Shown one piece after another: positions 16,941 through 25,586 of a stretch of DNA of 64,000 nucleotides. Source of the DNA: Clostridium paridis (GTDB lineage Bacteria; Bacillota; Clostridia; Clostridiales; Clostridiaceae). Position numbers and translations under genes: made by a program. The stretch spans positions 335,542 through 399,541 of the forward strand of contig NZ_JAESWA010000022.1 in assembly GCF_016765615.1 (NCBI RefSeq), in the 5' to 3' direction. Under the pieces are notes generated by a model, which was not told where the DNA came from, did not search any database, and worked only from the letters and a program-made list of their open reading frames with translations. How positions within the stretch are numbered: the stretch's first letter is position 1; the number at the start of each line of letters is the position of its first letter.

Positions 16941-17474
16941 TTATAAATCAAATCTTTTATTTTCGGCAACTAAAGAAATACTAAATAATAGTTCAACTAT
17001 AATCATAATTGCAGCCAAAATATATGGAGGAAAATTATTTCCTATAATTAATGCAAGAATAGGGATTATTATAGAAAATATCATATAACTTTTTGATTTA
17101 TATAACCAGCTATAGGGAAGTAAATGTGCACCAAATATCATTGCTATTACCATTAACATTTTCTCAGGAACTGTTGGGTAAACCCACATAGCTATAAGTA
17201 AATATAGTATTTGATTCAATGAAAATAAAACCCCTAAATTGGTTAGTGGATTATCTTTATTTTCAAAGTCTACTTTAATAATCTTTGAAACAAAAAATGC
17301 TAAGGGTAAAAGCGGTGCTGTACAACAAAAGGTTAATAGATTTTTCGTTAAAATTGGTAAGCTAGATAAATGGACAAATAAAACTGCACCCCAAATAACA
17401 ACAGATGCAATAATAAAATGTAATCCCTTTTTCTGCTTCTTACTGCAATCATCTCTTAATTCTTCTAAATTCAT
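16941..17474 (-). CDS. Multi-helix membrane protein (resembles DUF7010)
   Basis: A 177-residue protein with five or six hydrophobic segments following a charged N terminus MNLEELRDDCSKKQKKG. This beginning and overall size resemble the uncharacterised DUF7010 family; assignment is tentative. ATG 17474 overlaps the stop codon of the upstream acetyltransferase gene as TGATG, so the two are translationally coupled. No catalytic motif is visible. Confidence 0.65.
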   Translation of the reverse strand: MNLEELRDDCSKKQKKGLHFIIASVVIWGAVLFVHLSSLPILTKNLLTFCCTAPLLPLAFFVSKIIKVDFENKDNPLTNLGVLFSLNQILYLLIAMWVYPTVPEKMLMVIAMIFGAHLLPYSWLYKSKSYMIFSIIIPILALIIGNNFPPYILAAIMIIVELLFSISLVAENKRFDL

Positions 17475-18040
17475 CAAGTATACCCCCTATATAATTTAAA
17501 CCATTCTTTCTTTAATAATCTGTATTCTACTCTATCTAAGAGTTTAGAATTTAACAGTATATGTTGTTTAAATTCACCTTCCTTAATCATTCCTAATTTT
17601 TTCATCACTTTTTCAGAACCTACATTTTCTGCTATGCATCCAGTTTCAATTTTAATTATATCTTCTTGGCTAAAGGCATAACTTATAACTTCTCTAGCTG
17701 CTTCTGTTACAAATCCTTTTCCCCAAAACTTAGGTAATATAAAATACCCTAAGTTAACTACTTTCCCCTCTTCAGAATCTATTATTACTGTATATCCCAT
17801 CTCTCCAACATACTCATTTGTTTCTTTAATTATTATCCCAAAGAAAAACTTAGTTCTGTTTTCTAAATTTGCCTCCTTAATTGCTTCATACAGATTTTCC
17901 TTAGATTCATCTAATGTGTTAGTTCTAATTTCAGGTAAATAATGCATAGCTTCATTATTAGAAATCAGACCATGTAATGAATTAATATCCTCTCCTATAT
18001 GATCTCTTATTATTAACCTTTCTGTTTCTAGCTTTATCAT
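17474..18040 (-). CDS. GNAT N-acetyltransferase (RimJ/RimL-like)
   Basis: A 188-residue acetyl-CoA-dependent acyltransferase. It begins with the RimJ-type LETERLIIRDH, and has LGYFILPKFWGKGFVTEAAREV as the beta4-alpha3 acetyl-CoA site and ENVGSEKVMKKLGMIKEGE near the C terminus. This branch acetylates N-terminal amines of proteins or small amines; the substrate is unknown. It is coupled to the membrane protein gene that follows. Confidence 0.88.
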   Translation of the reverse strand: MIKLETERLIIRDHIGEDINSLHGLISNNEAMHYLPEIRTNTLDESKENLYEAIKEANLENRTKFFFGIIIKETNEYVGEMGYTVIIDSEEGKVVNLGYFILPKFWGKGFVTEAAREVISYAFSQEDIIKIETGCIAENVGSEKVMKKLGMIKEGEFKQHILLNSKLLDRVEYRLLKKEWFKLYRGYT

Positions 18041-18055
18041 AATATTTCTATTCCT

Positions 18056-18370
18056 TTACTCTTTAATATGATATCTTGCAAAATGCGGAATTAAATAAGG
18101 TATCAGAGCTATCCATAAAATAAATGCCATTATATATACCTCAAATGGAATCCTTAAAAAAAAATTATTGTTTGCAAAAATAAAAGTCATACTGAATAGT
18201 GGAGCTGATATATAAACACCAAGTAATAATCTTGTTGTAATATTAACATAATGTACGCTATTGCAACCCTCACATACTATAGGTTTATAACCACTCCAGG
18301 ACCAAACTGATTTTACAATATCTTTTCGTGGAAATTCCTTGGAACATTTTTTGCATTTTTGTACTACCAA
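18056..18370 (-). CDS. CXXC-20-CXXC zinc-finger membrane protein
   Basis: A 104-residue protein with CKKC and CEGC pairs about 24 residues apart at the N terminus, followed by two membrane segments (about 40-60 and 70-92). This is the pattern of the TIGR04104 putative zinc-finger family. The TTG at 18370 is chosen because AAAGGAG lies 8 bases upstream; the GTG at 18379 is adjacent to that site. Function unknown. Confidence 0.7.
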   Translation of the reverse strand: MVVQKCKKCSKEFPRKDIVKSVWSWSGYKPIVCEGCNSVHYVNITTRLLLGVYISAPLFSMTFIFANNNFFLRIPFEVYIMAFILWIALIPYLIPHFARYHIKE

Positions 18371-18410
18371 ATAGACCACTCCTTTATTGTTAAATAGTTT
18401 TTGTTTAAAT

Positions 18411-19181
18411 CTATTTTCGTGCTATAAAAAAGAACCTTGGAAATCTAAAAATTATATTTCCATTTCTTTGACTTGGATATTCCTCAACTACTCTATCATA
18501 AACATCCTTCTCAAAAGCTTCTTTCTTATCTCCTGAGAGTTCGTCTAAGTATGGTCTTAATCCAGTTGCCCTATACCACTTTATTATCTCCTTATGAGAT
18601 TTCAAGTTATGAAAGTATATAGTTTCCCAAATTGAAAATTCAGAAGAGATTTCTGATAATAAATCAAAATATTCTCCTTGCATTAAATTGTAGAAAATTC
18701 TATGATTTTCAAATTCGTCTTTCCACTTTTTATTTCCTGATACCTCTTCAATTATGTTATGAATTGGCTCTTTATAATTCATTGGTGTTTGTACTGCTAA
18801 TACACCGCCTTTTTTAAGCAACCCAAAAAGATTTCTTAAAAGTTCATTATGATTAGGAATCCATTGTATACATGCATTAGAAAACACAATATCAAAATCA
18901 TCACCAAGGTTTGATAAACCTTTACTTGCATCACATATTTTAAAATCTATTTCTGGATAATCTCTTTTTGCTGCCTCTATCATATTTGAAGAACTATCAA
19001 TTCCCAAAATATATGAATCAGGAAATCTTTCTTTTAAAACTTTCGTACTATTACCTGGACCACAACCTATATCGATAATTTTTCTAGGATTATTAACCAT
19101 AATTCTATTAACTAAATCAATTGCTGGCTGTGTTCTTTCATTTTTAAACATTAAATACTGATTTGAATTCCAATCCCCCAT
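18411..19181 (-). CDS. SAM-dependent methyltransferase, trans-aconitate methyltransferase-like
   Basis: A 256-residue class I methyltransferase. The SAM-binding motif IIDIGCGPGNSTK is at about residues 40-51, followed by LGIDSSSNMI and FDIVFSNACIQWIPN. The N-terminal WNSNQYLMFKNERTQPA and C-terminal FRFPRFFFIARK resemble the Tam family, which methyl-esterifies trans-aconitate. With no TCA-cycle genes around, the exact substrate is uncertain. Confidence 0.8.
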   Translation of the reverse strand: MGDWNSNQYLMFKNERTQPAIDLVNRIMVNNPRKIIDIGCGPGNSTKVLKERFPDSYILGIDSSSNMIEAAKRDYPEIDFKICDASKGLSNLGDDFDIVFSNACIQWIPNHNELLRNLFGLLKKGGVLAVQTPMNYKEPIHNIIEEVSGNKKWKDEFENHRIFYNLMQGEYFDLLSEISSEFSIWETIYFHNLKSHKEIIKWYRATGLRPYLDELSGDKKEAFEKDVYDRVVEEYPSQRNGNIIFRFPRFFFIARK

Positions 19182-19207
19182 AATGTCGCCCCCAATTTTA
19201 TAACTTC

Positions 19208-20035
19208 TTATTTACTACTTTCTGTTACTGTGCTCATTTCTTTATATCTACTTTCAGCAGCATTAATTGCTTCTATTCCTGATTTGCATAAGACATTGAT
19301 TCCCTTTACCATAGTAACAATCATAAATGCCTCTACCAATTCTTCCATTGTTAATCCTGCCTCAATTGCTGCAACAGCATGAGCTTTAGCACCCGTTACT
19401 TCATCATCTAAACTATCTAATATTGTAAAAATTAATTCTCTAGTCTTTTTAGGTAGATGTCCCTCTTCCACTGATTCACGCATAGTTAAATATCCTTCTA
19501 ATCCCTTAGGAGAATATTTAGATAATACATCAGCAAATGGTGGGTTCCACTTTAATTCCTCTTTATAATAATTAAGCATGTTATCATGACTCTTCATATC
19601 ATTTTTTTCAATAAATTCTATTACCATTTTATGTAGAGATGGTTGGATTAAAGGATACGTTAATTCTTCTGGTATATCACTAAATAATTTAATTTCCTCT
19701 ATCTCAAATTCAGGGAGTTTATCAATTTCATCAATTTTAGCATAAAATAATTCCCCAAAGGATTCAGTATAATCACTTGCTTCATCTCGCTCTACTGAAT
19801 ATATGCATACAGGTGTTATCTCAAACTTCTTCGCACCAGTTTCTTCATATAATTCTCTTGAAGCATTATTAATAATATCTTCATTTTCTTCTCTATGTCC
19901 TCCTGGTATCTCCCAAGTGCATCTATCTTTATGTTTTACATAAATCCAGCTTCCTTTAAATCTTGCCATTATTACAGCAAATTTCAACTTACTATCTTCA
20001 ATGATATTTAAATCATAAAAATTAACTTTTATCAT
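19208..20035 (-). CDS. Nudix hydrolase - carboxymuconolactone decarboxylase-like fusion
   Basis: A 275-residue two-domain protein. Residues about 1-140 form a Nudix domain whose signature GGHREENEDI...RELYEETGA keeps the metal-binding REXXEE. Residues about 155-265 form a CMD/AhpD-like helical domain (TMRESVEEGHLP, KAHAVAAIEAGLTMEELVEA) in which the usual CXXC of AhpD is absent. The reading frame is continuous across both. A nucleoside-diphosphate-type hydrolase joined to a CMD domain is unusual; the joint function is not known. Confidence 0.82.
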   Translation of the reverse strand: MIKVNFYDLNIIEDSKLKFAVIMARFKGSWIYVKHKDRCTWEIPGGHREENEDIINNASRELYEETGAKKFEITPVCIYSVERDEASDYTESFGELFYAKIDEIDKLPEFEIEEIKLFSDIPEELTYPLIQPSLHKMVIEFIEKNDMKSHDNMLNYYKEELKWNPPFADVLSKYSPKGLEGYLTMRESVEEGHLPKKTRELIFTILDSLDDEVTGAKAHAVAAIEAGLTMEELVEAFMIVTMVKGINVLCKSGIEAINAAESRYKEMSTVTESSK

Positions 20036-20066
20036 TTTTTACCCCGATTCATTCCTAAAAATTTTC

Positions 20067-20564
20067 TTAGATTATTTTATTAATATCTAATTTCTTGGCA
20101 TTATTAATTATCACTAACTTATCTTTATAGTTATTAAGCATTTTTTCAAATTCATATCTTTTATCCTCAAAGTCTCTTGTCCACATATACATTTTACGTA
20201 ACATATTGAAATCAGACTTGTAGTGACATTTTTCTATTTTTAATTGTTGCTTTATAAAACGTAATAAAATACGATATTTCCTTATCCAAAGTGGAGGATC
20301 TAAAAATATTATAGAATCTGCCATATCAAGTAGACAGTGACAGCTACTTCTATAAGTTCCCTCTATAATCCACTCTCCAACCTTATCAATATCTTTAATA
20401 AGCTCTACCTGTTTATCTGGTGTTCTTTTATATCTTTCTGTATCTGTTTCGTGCCATACTATACAATCCACTTCATAATGAGGAATTTTCAATTCTCTTG
20501 ATAGTTTTTTAGATAATGTTGTTTTGCCACTAGCTACAATTCCAATAACATAAATTTTACTCAT
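20067..20564 (-). CDS. P-loop kinase-like protein (FlaR/topology-modulation type)
   Basis: A 165-residue P-loop NTPase with Walker A GIVASGKTT (about residues 8-16), an early HYEVDCIVWH and GEWIIEGTYRSS, and DSIIFLDPP. This resembles the small proteins annotated as DNA topology modulation (FlaR-related) or adenylate-kinase-like. The family name is historical and the likely activity is phosphotransfer to an unknown small molecule. Part of the accessory gene run. Confidence 0.75.
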   Translation of the reverse strand: MSKIYVIGIVASGKTTLSKKLSRELKIPHYEVDCIVWHETDTERYKRTPDKQVELIKDIDKVGEWIIEGTYRSSCHCLLDMADSIIFLDPPLWIRKYRILLRFIKQQLKIEKCHYKSDFNMLRKMYMWTRDFEDKRYEFEKMLNNYKDKLVIINNAKKLDINKII

Positions 20565-20600
20565 ACTATCTCATCTTCCATTCTGATTTTGATGTTGTCT

Positions 20601-21362
20601 TCACTTAATATTTCCGTCATATGGTGCTGTCCCATCAAATGTATTCTTATATGTGCACATCCATGTCGGTGTAAATCCACTCCTATATGCAACGGATTGT
20701 GAAGCAATATTTGACGAAGCTGCTCCATAATAAGGTACTACCCCTTGTTCCATAATCATTATTGCAAGATTGCTTACTAAACTTGTTGCAAGTCCTTTAT
20801 TTCTAAACTTAGGTATCACATCAATGCCTATTTGCCACATTAAGTTACTATCTGCTGATGCGCCAGCCATTGCTACAATTTCACTCCCACACGTTGCATA
20901 TAATGCAATTACATCTGGACGTGGATGATTTATGTCATATTGAAGTGCATTTTCGAAACCTAAAATTTTATACAATTCATGTATTTCCTTCCCTTCTTTT
21001 AAGCAAAACTCAAAACCATTAGGCAGAGGTAATTTTTTTAGCCTTTTGCAATCTGGAATATAATAAAGTGAATGCCCAAATATAAATGGAGCTACGAAGA
21101 TATCCTCTCTTGTTTTATTTTCCAATAACGGTTTTATTTTTACTAATATATCTCTATCTGCCGTGACAACAACACTTTTCCCCATTGTTGCAATTTCAAG
21201 AAAAGGAGATTGTCTATCAAACATTCTTCTCCCTTTATTTAATTTTGATTCACTAAATACTATTTCTCCTTTATCGAAATCTTCTGTATTGCAATTCATA
21301 TCTATTGATAATTGTTTTCTCACTATTTCCAGAATCTTAGATTTATCTATACCTTCTTGCAT
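20601..21362 (-). CDS. GNAT acetyltransferase with N-terminal extension
   Basis: A 253-residue protein. The C-terminal half (about 150-235) has the GNAT core, with IGIDVIPKFRNKGLATSLVSNLA as the acetyl-CoA-binding segment. The N-terminal 130 residues resemble the extra domain found in some long clostridial GNATs and carry no recognised motif. The 5' end of this gene overlaps the 3' end of the next upstream acetyltransferase gene by 20 bases. Confidence 0.82.
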   Translation of the reverse strand: MQEGIDKSKILEIVRKQLSIDMNCNTEDFDKGEIVFSESKLNKGRRMFDRQSPFLEIATMGKSVVVTADRDILVKIKPLLENKTREDIFVAPFIFGHSLYYIPDCKRLKKLPLPNGFEFCLKEGKEIHELYKILGFENALQYDINHPRPDVIALYATCGSEIVAMAGASADSNLMWQIGIDVIPKFRNKGLATSLVSNLAIMIMEQGVVPYYGAASSNIASQSVAYRSGFTPTWMCTYKNTFDGTAPYDGNIK

Positions 21363-21894
21363 CTAATTTTTCTACCCACTCTTTCTTTGTTATTCCCATA
21401 TCGTATGAATTCCAATATCCATTAGATGCTTTCCTAGAGTTTTCTACTAGCTTTCCTTTTTTTAATCCTACTTTTTCATAACATTTTATTGCACCAATGT
21501 TAAAGTCAAATACACCCAGTGTTATTTTTTCATAACCGATTTCTTCAAAGCCAATTCTCAAAACTTCATTTAATACTTTTGCTCCAAATCCTTTTCCCCT
21601 AGCTTTTTCTTCTCCAATTAAAAACCTACATACTCTTCCTATCTTATTTACTTTATCTTTTTCTCTAAGCTCAACGGTACCAATTACTACATCCTCGTCC
21701 CCAATTATTTTATATATAAATGTATTTGAGTGTTCCTTTTGCACTTCGTTAAAATAATGGTCTTCTATTTGTGCAATAGTTATTGGATAAATATAGGATG
21801 GACCTGCCCATTGTAGTAAAAAGTCAGCTGATTTATCTTTATTCCATTCCACTATTTTACAAAAATCTTCCTTATTCATTAATTCAAGCTTCAT
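21343..21894 (-). CDS. GNAT N-acetyltransferase
   Basis: A 183-residue acetyltransferase with CRFLIGEEKARGKGFGAKVLNEV as acetyl-CoA site and NIGAIKCYEKVGLKKG near the end. It overlaps the downstream GNAT gene by 20 bases and the upstream flavodoxin gene by 4, so the three are probably translated from one message. Substrate unknown. Confidence 0.87.
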   Translation of the reverse strand: MKLELMNKEDFCKIVEWNKDKSADFLLQWAGPSYIYPITIAQIEDHYFNEVQKEHSNTFIYKIIGDEDVVIGTVELREKDKVNKIGRVCRFLIGEEKARGKGFGAKVLNEVLRIGFEEIGYEKITLGVFDFNIGAIKCYEKVGLKKGKLVENSRKASNGYWNSYDMGITKKEWVEKLDARRYR

Positions 21895-22394
21895 AATACT
21901 TCATCCCCATCCCCAAATAATTCCAAAGCTTTTGAGGCTATTCTGTTTCCAAATATCTTTGTTTTTTTAATCAAATCAGCATCCAAATCCTTTAAAGCCA
22001 CAATCCCCATATGTATATAAGGTTGTCCTAAAGCTGAGCCTCCTGAATATACTAGCATACCTTTAACCATCATATGATTAATTAGTGTAAGCAAGGCCGC
22101 ATCTGATCCGCCTCCAAGGTAGTCTCCTGTTGCAAACACTGCTCCTATTTTCCCTTCTAAATTACAATTCCAAGATTCATCAAACCATTTTTTCATTTGC
22201 CAAGAAATATTAGCATAATAAGTAGGTGTTCCGAAAACAACTCCCTTACTTTCCGTAAGAAAGCCATAATCAATTTCATCTAAGTTCATTAACTTTACTT
22301 GAAAATCTTTATTTTCCTTTATTCCTTCACTTATTATTTCAGCTATTCTTTTTGTTCTTCCTGTTTTACTATGATAAATAATTGATATTTTCAT
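21891..22394 (-). CDS. Flavodoxin / NAD(P)H-dependent FMN oxidoreductase family
   Basis: A 167-residue flavoprotein of the flavodoxin fold. The FMN phosphate loop IIYHSKTGRTKRIAE is at about residues 4-18, and FGTPTYYANISWQMKKWFD and ATGDYLGGGSD match the WrbA/NAD(P)H-dependent oxidoreductase group. Likely transfers electrons from NAD(P)H to quinones or small acceptors. Its stop codon overlaps the next gene. Confidence 0.85.
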   Translation of the reverse strand: MKISIIYHSKTGRTKRIAEIISEGIKENKDFQVKLMNLDEIDYGFLTESKGVVFGTPTYYANISWQMKKWFDESWNCNLEGKIGAVFATGDYLGGGSDAALLTLINHMMVKGMLVYSGGSALGQPYIHMGIVALKDLDADLIKKTKIFGNRIASKALELFGDGDEVL

Positions 22395-22404
22395 ATATAA
22401 CCTC

Positions 22405-22818
22405 CTATTCGCCTAATTTCTTTTTTAAATCGGATACATATATGCCCTGAATCTTATTTAAATTCATAAATATATATGACAATAATGCTATTATTGGATT
22501 TTTTATAAATATATTTTCCTTAAAAATTATCTTCGTTCCACCATTTTCAACTTCAAAGAAATAGCCTGTCCAAAAACCTGTAAACATTTTGTTTTCCATA
22601 TTAAATTCATACTCTTTAAATTCCCTCTTCTTTGTTATTTTAAATTTAGTTGAGGTTCCTTTTTTATTGTATTCAATGAACTCCTTACCTTCATTAAATA
22701 TTTCTATTCCTTCAATGTCACTTCTCCACTTAAAATCTCTATTGTTAGTAACTACATCCCAAACTGATTTAACATCTGATTTCAAATATGCAATAATTTC
22801 ACATTTACGTTCTCTCAT
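22405..22818 (-). CDS. SRPBCC (START/Bet v1-like) ligand-binding protein
   Basis: A 137-residue protein starting with CEIIAYLKSDVKSVWDVVTNNRDFKWRS-like residues, the usual first strand and helices of the SRPBCC fold, followed by strands with FKITKKREFKEYEF and YFFEVENGGTKIIFKE. This fold forms a hydrophobic cavity. No catalytic residues can be read out. It lies 10 bases before the flavodoxin gene in the same direction. Confidence 0.75.
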   Translation of the reverse strand: MRERKCEIIAYLKSDVKSVWDVVTNNRDFKWRSDIEGIEIFNEGKEFIEYNKKGTSTKFKITKKREFKEYEFNMENKMFTGFWTGYFFEVENGGTKIIFKENIFIKNPIIALLSYIFMNLNKIQGIYVSDLKKKLGE

Positions 22819-22844
22819 AAATACGCCCCCATTATAAATAAATG

Positions 22845-23303
22845 TTATAATATTTCTAAATATTTTTTAGCACCTATACAAAAGTTTTCATATCTCTGAT
22901 TCCTTAAATCTTCTGTTTCCTCTCTCCATATATCTTTAATGTTTTCTCTTATTAAATATAATATTGTACAAAAATCATGAGCTAAATATTCACTTTCTTC
23001 TTGCAAGCCTGCATATTCAATAATCCTTTTGTCTAATATTTTATTCCATTCATCCTTTGAATTTATAACTTCAATATGGTTTATTTTATCTGTACATAAT
23101 CCTTTTTCATTTATGCACTTGCAAGTTCTACAAATATCATCTTCGTTTACTGTTATTTGAACTATGGCCTGATGATTCTTAATTATTTCATTAGCTACAG
23201 AGTAAAAACTATGTTTATATATCTCATCTGGAACAAATTTGTCAATTCCTTTACCATACAACTTGATAATATCTAAGAAGTGATGTGGCTTTATTTTGAT
23301 CAT
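22845..23303 (-). CDS. DUF1284 domain protein
   Basis: A 152-residue protein starting MIKIKPHHFLDIIKLYG, with CRTCKC and CTDKI forming a Cys-rich centre and CIGA near the end. The N-terminal PHH and the cysteines match DUF1284, small proteins suspected to bind an Fe-S cluster or metal. The chosen ATG (23303) has AAGGGG 9 bases upstream; a further ATG at 23312 touches that site. Function unknown. Confidence 0.78.
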   Translation of the reverse strand: MIKIKPHHFLDIIKLYGKGIDKFVPDEIYKHSFYSVANEIIKNHQAIVQITVNEDDICRTCKCINEKGLCTDKINHIEVINSKDEWNKILDKRIIEYAGLQEESEYLAHDFCTILYLIRENIKDIWREETEDLRNQRYENFCIGAKKYLEIL

Positions 23304-23466
23304 AATATACATCCCCTTATTTATAAAACACTTATTTAAATTATATATAAATTACTGCCTTAATTCAAATTTTTAACATAAACAACTAAATATTCCTTGT
23401 TAAATATTGAAATATGGTTTTTAATATTATATAATAAGTTAAATTATATAAATTGGGGTGTTCAAT

Positions 23467-23835
23467 ATGAAATTTATAAATTCTAAGCAATTATTAAAGT
23501 GTGCTTTAGCTGGTATAGTATGGTTTATTATTACCATTGGTGTTGGCTTATTAATTATGAAATTTACAAACTATAACTTTAAAGATATTCTTTTTATGGA
23601 GGGAATTCTATTAATTATAATAGGTGTATTATCCTCAATTGGTGGAAATCCAATGGGCTTATCTCTTCAATCTCTAGGACAAGTTAATTCTCAATATGCA
23701 AGTAATGTAAATCTTGAAGTAACAAAGAAAGAAAAAAACAATTATAATATTAAAACAACAATTAGCTTTGGAATAAGCATGATCGCTTTGATTATTGGTG
23801 GAGCACTTTCAATTATCTTAAACTTCATTATTTAA
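23467..23835 (+). CDS. Membrane protein of unknown function
   Basis: A 122-residue protein with three hydrophobic segments (about residues 11-30, 40-58 and 95-120) and a polar loop between the second and third that carries SSIGGNPMGLSLQSLGQVNSQ. ATG 23467 is chosen, 6 bases after GGGGTG, rather than the GTG within that site. The end of the gene is marked by a strong terminator. The pattern resembles small clostridial membrane proteins of no known role. Confidence 0.65.
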   Translation: MKFINSKQLLKCALAGIVWFIITIGVGLLIMKFTNYNFKDILFMEGILLIIIGVLSSIGGNPMGLSLQSLGQVNSQYASNVNLEVTKKEKNNYNIKTTISFGISMIALIIGGALSIILNFII

Positions 23836-23851
23836 ATTTTAATTATAAAAC

Positions 23852-23884
23852 AAACCCCAAAAGGCATTAACCTTTTGGGGTTTT
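23852..23884. terminator. Strong convergent terminator
   Basis: AAACCCCAAAAGG and CCTTTTGGGGTTTT around a 6-base loop, between the convergent genes ending at 23835 and 23900. Confidence 0.85.
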
Positions 23885-23899
23885 ATAATTGCAATTTAA

Positions 23900-24694
23900 T
23901 TAACTAAACAAAGTTCTATCACTAAGGCCATCCTTAAGATGAACTTTTTCAAATAAACCAATTAACTTATCTGTATCTAAGGATGCTTTTTCTTCTCCTT
24001 CAACATCTATAACCACATTACCTTCGTGCATCATGATAAGTCTATTACCTGAAGAAATAGCATGATTTAAATTATGAGTAACCATTAATGTAGTAATTCC
24101 TTTTTCTTTAACTATATCTCTTGTTATCTCCATAATTTTTTCAGAGGTTTTAGGATCTAATGCTGCTGTATGCTCATCTAATAATAACAGCTTTGGATTT
24201 GACATAACAGCCATTAATAATGTTAATGCTTGTCTTTGGCCTCCTGACAAAAGCCCTACCTTGGTATGGAGTTTATCCTCAAGTCCTAAGTTTACTTTCT
24301 TAAGAAGTTCTTTGAAATATCCTTCTCTTTTTTTATCTATAGCAAAAGTTAATCCAAACTTTCTACCCTTATTATCTGCCATAGACAAATTTTCAAGAAT
24401 TGTCATGTTAGGTGATACACCCATTGAAGGACTTTGATAAACCCTTCCAATAAGCTTTGACCTTTTATATTCAGGGAAATTAATCATTTCCTTATTATCA
24501 ATTATAATAGAACCCGAATCTCCATCTAAACTTCCACCAACTAGGTTCAAAAGAGTACTCTTACCAGCGCCATTAGATCCTATTATAGCTACAAAATCTC
24601 CTTCATTTACTTCAAAGTTAAAGTTTTCGAATACACTGTGTTCATTTACAGTATTCTTATTAAAAATCTTATATAGATTCTTGACTGCTAACAT
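23900..24694 (-). CDS. ABC importer ATPase (partner of ABC_sub_bind lipoprotein)
   Basis: A 264-residue ATPase: Walker A GSNGAGKST (about residues 39-47), Q-loop in VYQSPSMGVSPNMT, signature LSGGQRQALTL, Walker B LLLLDEHTAALD and the H-loop THNLNHA. DEHTAALDP is typical of the ATPase paired with ABC_sub_bind lipoproteins (TrpXYZ-like systems). It overlaps the permease gene by 26 bases. Substrate unknown: the set could import tryptophan or another small ligand. Confidence 0.92.
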   Translation of the reverse strand: MLAVKNLYKIFNKNTVNEHSVFENFNFEVNEGDFVAIIGSNGAGKSTLLNLVGGSLDGDSGSIIIDNKEMINFPEYKRSKLIGRVYQSPSMGVSPNMTILENLSMADNKGRKFGLTFAIDKKREGYFKELLKKVNLGLEDKLHTKVGLLSGGQRQALTLLMAVMSNPKLLLLDEHTAALDPKTSEKIMEITRDIVKEKGITTLMVTHNLNHAISSGNRLIMMHEGNVVIDVEGEEKASLDTDKLIGLFEKVHLKDGLSDRTLFS

Positions 24695-25586
24695 TCAGAA
24701 CGGCACCACCTTTCATTGATTTTTTTCTTTTAAAAATCAAACCTTTATTATTAATAGTTAATGCAATAATAACAATTAAAGCTGTAACTAACTTTAAATC
24801 ATTTGGTGATAAACCTACCTGTAGTGCTATAGCAACCACAGATTTATAAACGATAGCTCCAAAGATAGCTAAGGTAGTTATCTTAATAAAACTCACCTTT
24901 TTAAGTACTGATACACCAATAATTACAGATGCTAACCCCATAACTACTGTACCTGTCCCCATACCAACATCTGAGAACCCTTGATATTGAGCCGTTAATG
25001 CTCCTGCTAATGCTACCAAGGCATTAGAAATCATAAGGGCCAATATTTTTACATTGTCTGAATTTATTCCTAATGAAGTAACGACTTGCTCATTATCTCC
25101 AGTTGCAATTAATAAAAACCCTCTTTTTGTTTTTAAGAAAAGGTCAATTGCTAGTTTTGCTACAATTACAAAAATCAAGATAATTATAATTGGGGCAAAA
25201 TTTAAATCTCCAATCATAAGCTCTTTTTCCTTAAAAATATTCTTGAAAGTAAAAAGTGGAATATTTGATTTTCCCATAATTCTTAAATTCATAGAATAGA
25301 GACTTATCATTATAAGTATACCTGAAAGTAAACTGTCTATTTTTAATTTAACGTGTAATATACCCGTAAAAAATCCTGCTACTGCTCCTGCTGCTAAGGC
25401 TATAAATACAGATAATATTGGATCCATTCCCCTTGATAAAAGTGCTGCACAAACTGCAGCACCTAAAGGGAATGACCCATCAACGGACATATCAGGGAAA
25501 TCCAATATTTTGTATGTTATATAAACACCAATTGATACAAGGGAAAATAAAAATCCTTGTTCTAATACATTAAGTGCTAAAGACAT
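24669..25586 (-). CDS. ABC importer permease (BPD_transp_2 type)
   Basis: A 305-residue membrane permease with eight or more hydrophobic segments. VYITYKILDFPDMSVDGSFPLGAA near the N terminus and GDNEQVVTSLGINSDNVK in the coupling region are typical of permeases that pair with ABC_sub_bind proteins. Its start codon overlaps the stop codon of the lipoprotein gene by one base, giving a tight three-gene operon. Confidence 0.92.
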   Translation of the reverse strand: MSLALNVLEQGFLFSLVSIGVYITYKILDFPDMSVDGSFPLGAAVCAALLSRGMDPILSVFIALAAGAVAGFFTGILHVKLKIDSLLSGILIMISLYSMNLRIMGKSNIPLFTFKNIFKEKELMIGDLNFAPIIIILIFVIVAKLAIDLFLKTKRGFLLIATGDNEQVVTSLGINSDNVKILALMISNALVALAGALTAQYQGFSDVGMGTGTVVMGLASVIIGVSVLKKVSFIKITTLAIFGAIVYKSVVAIALQVGLSPNDLKLVTALIVIIALTINNKGLIFKRKKSMKGGAVLNVSSQESI

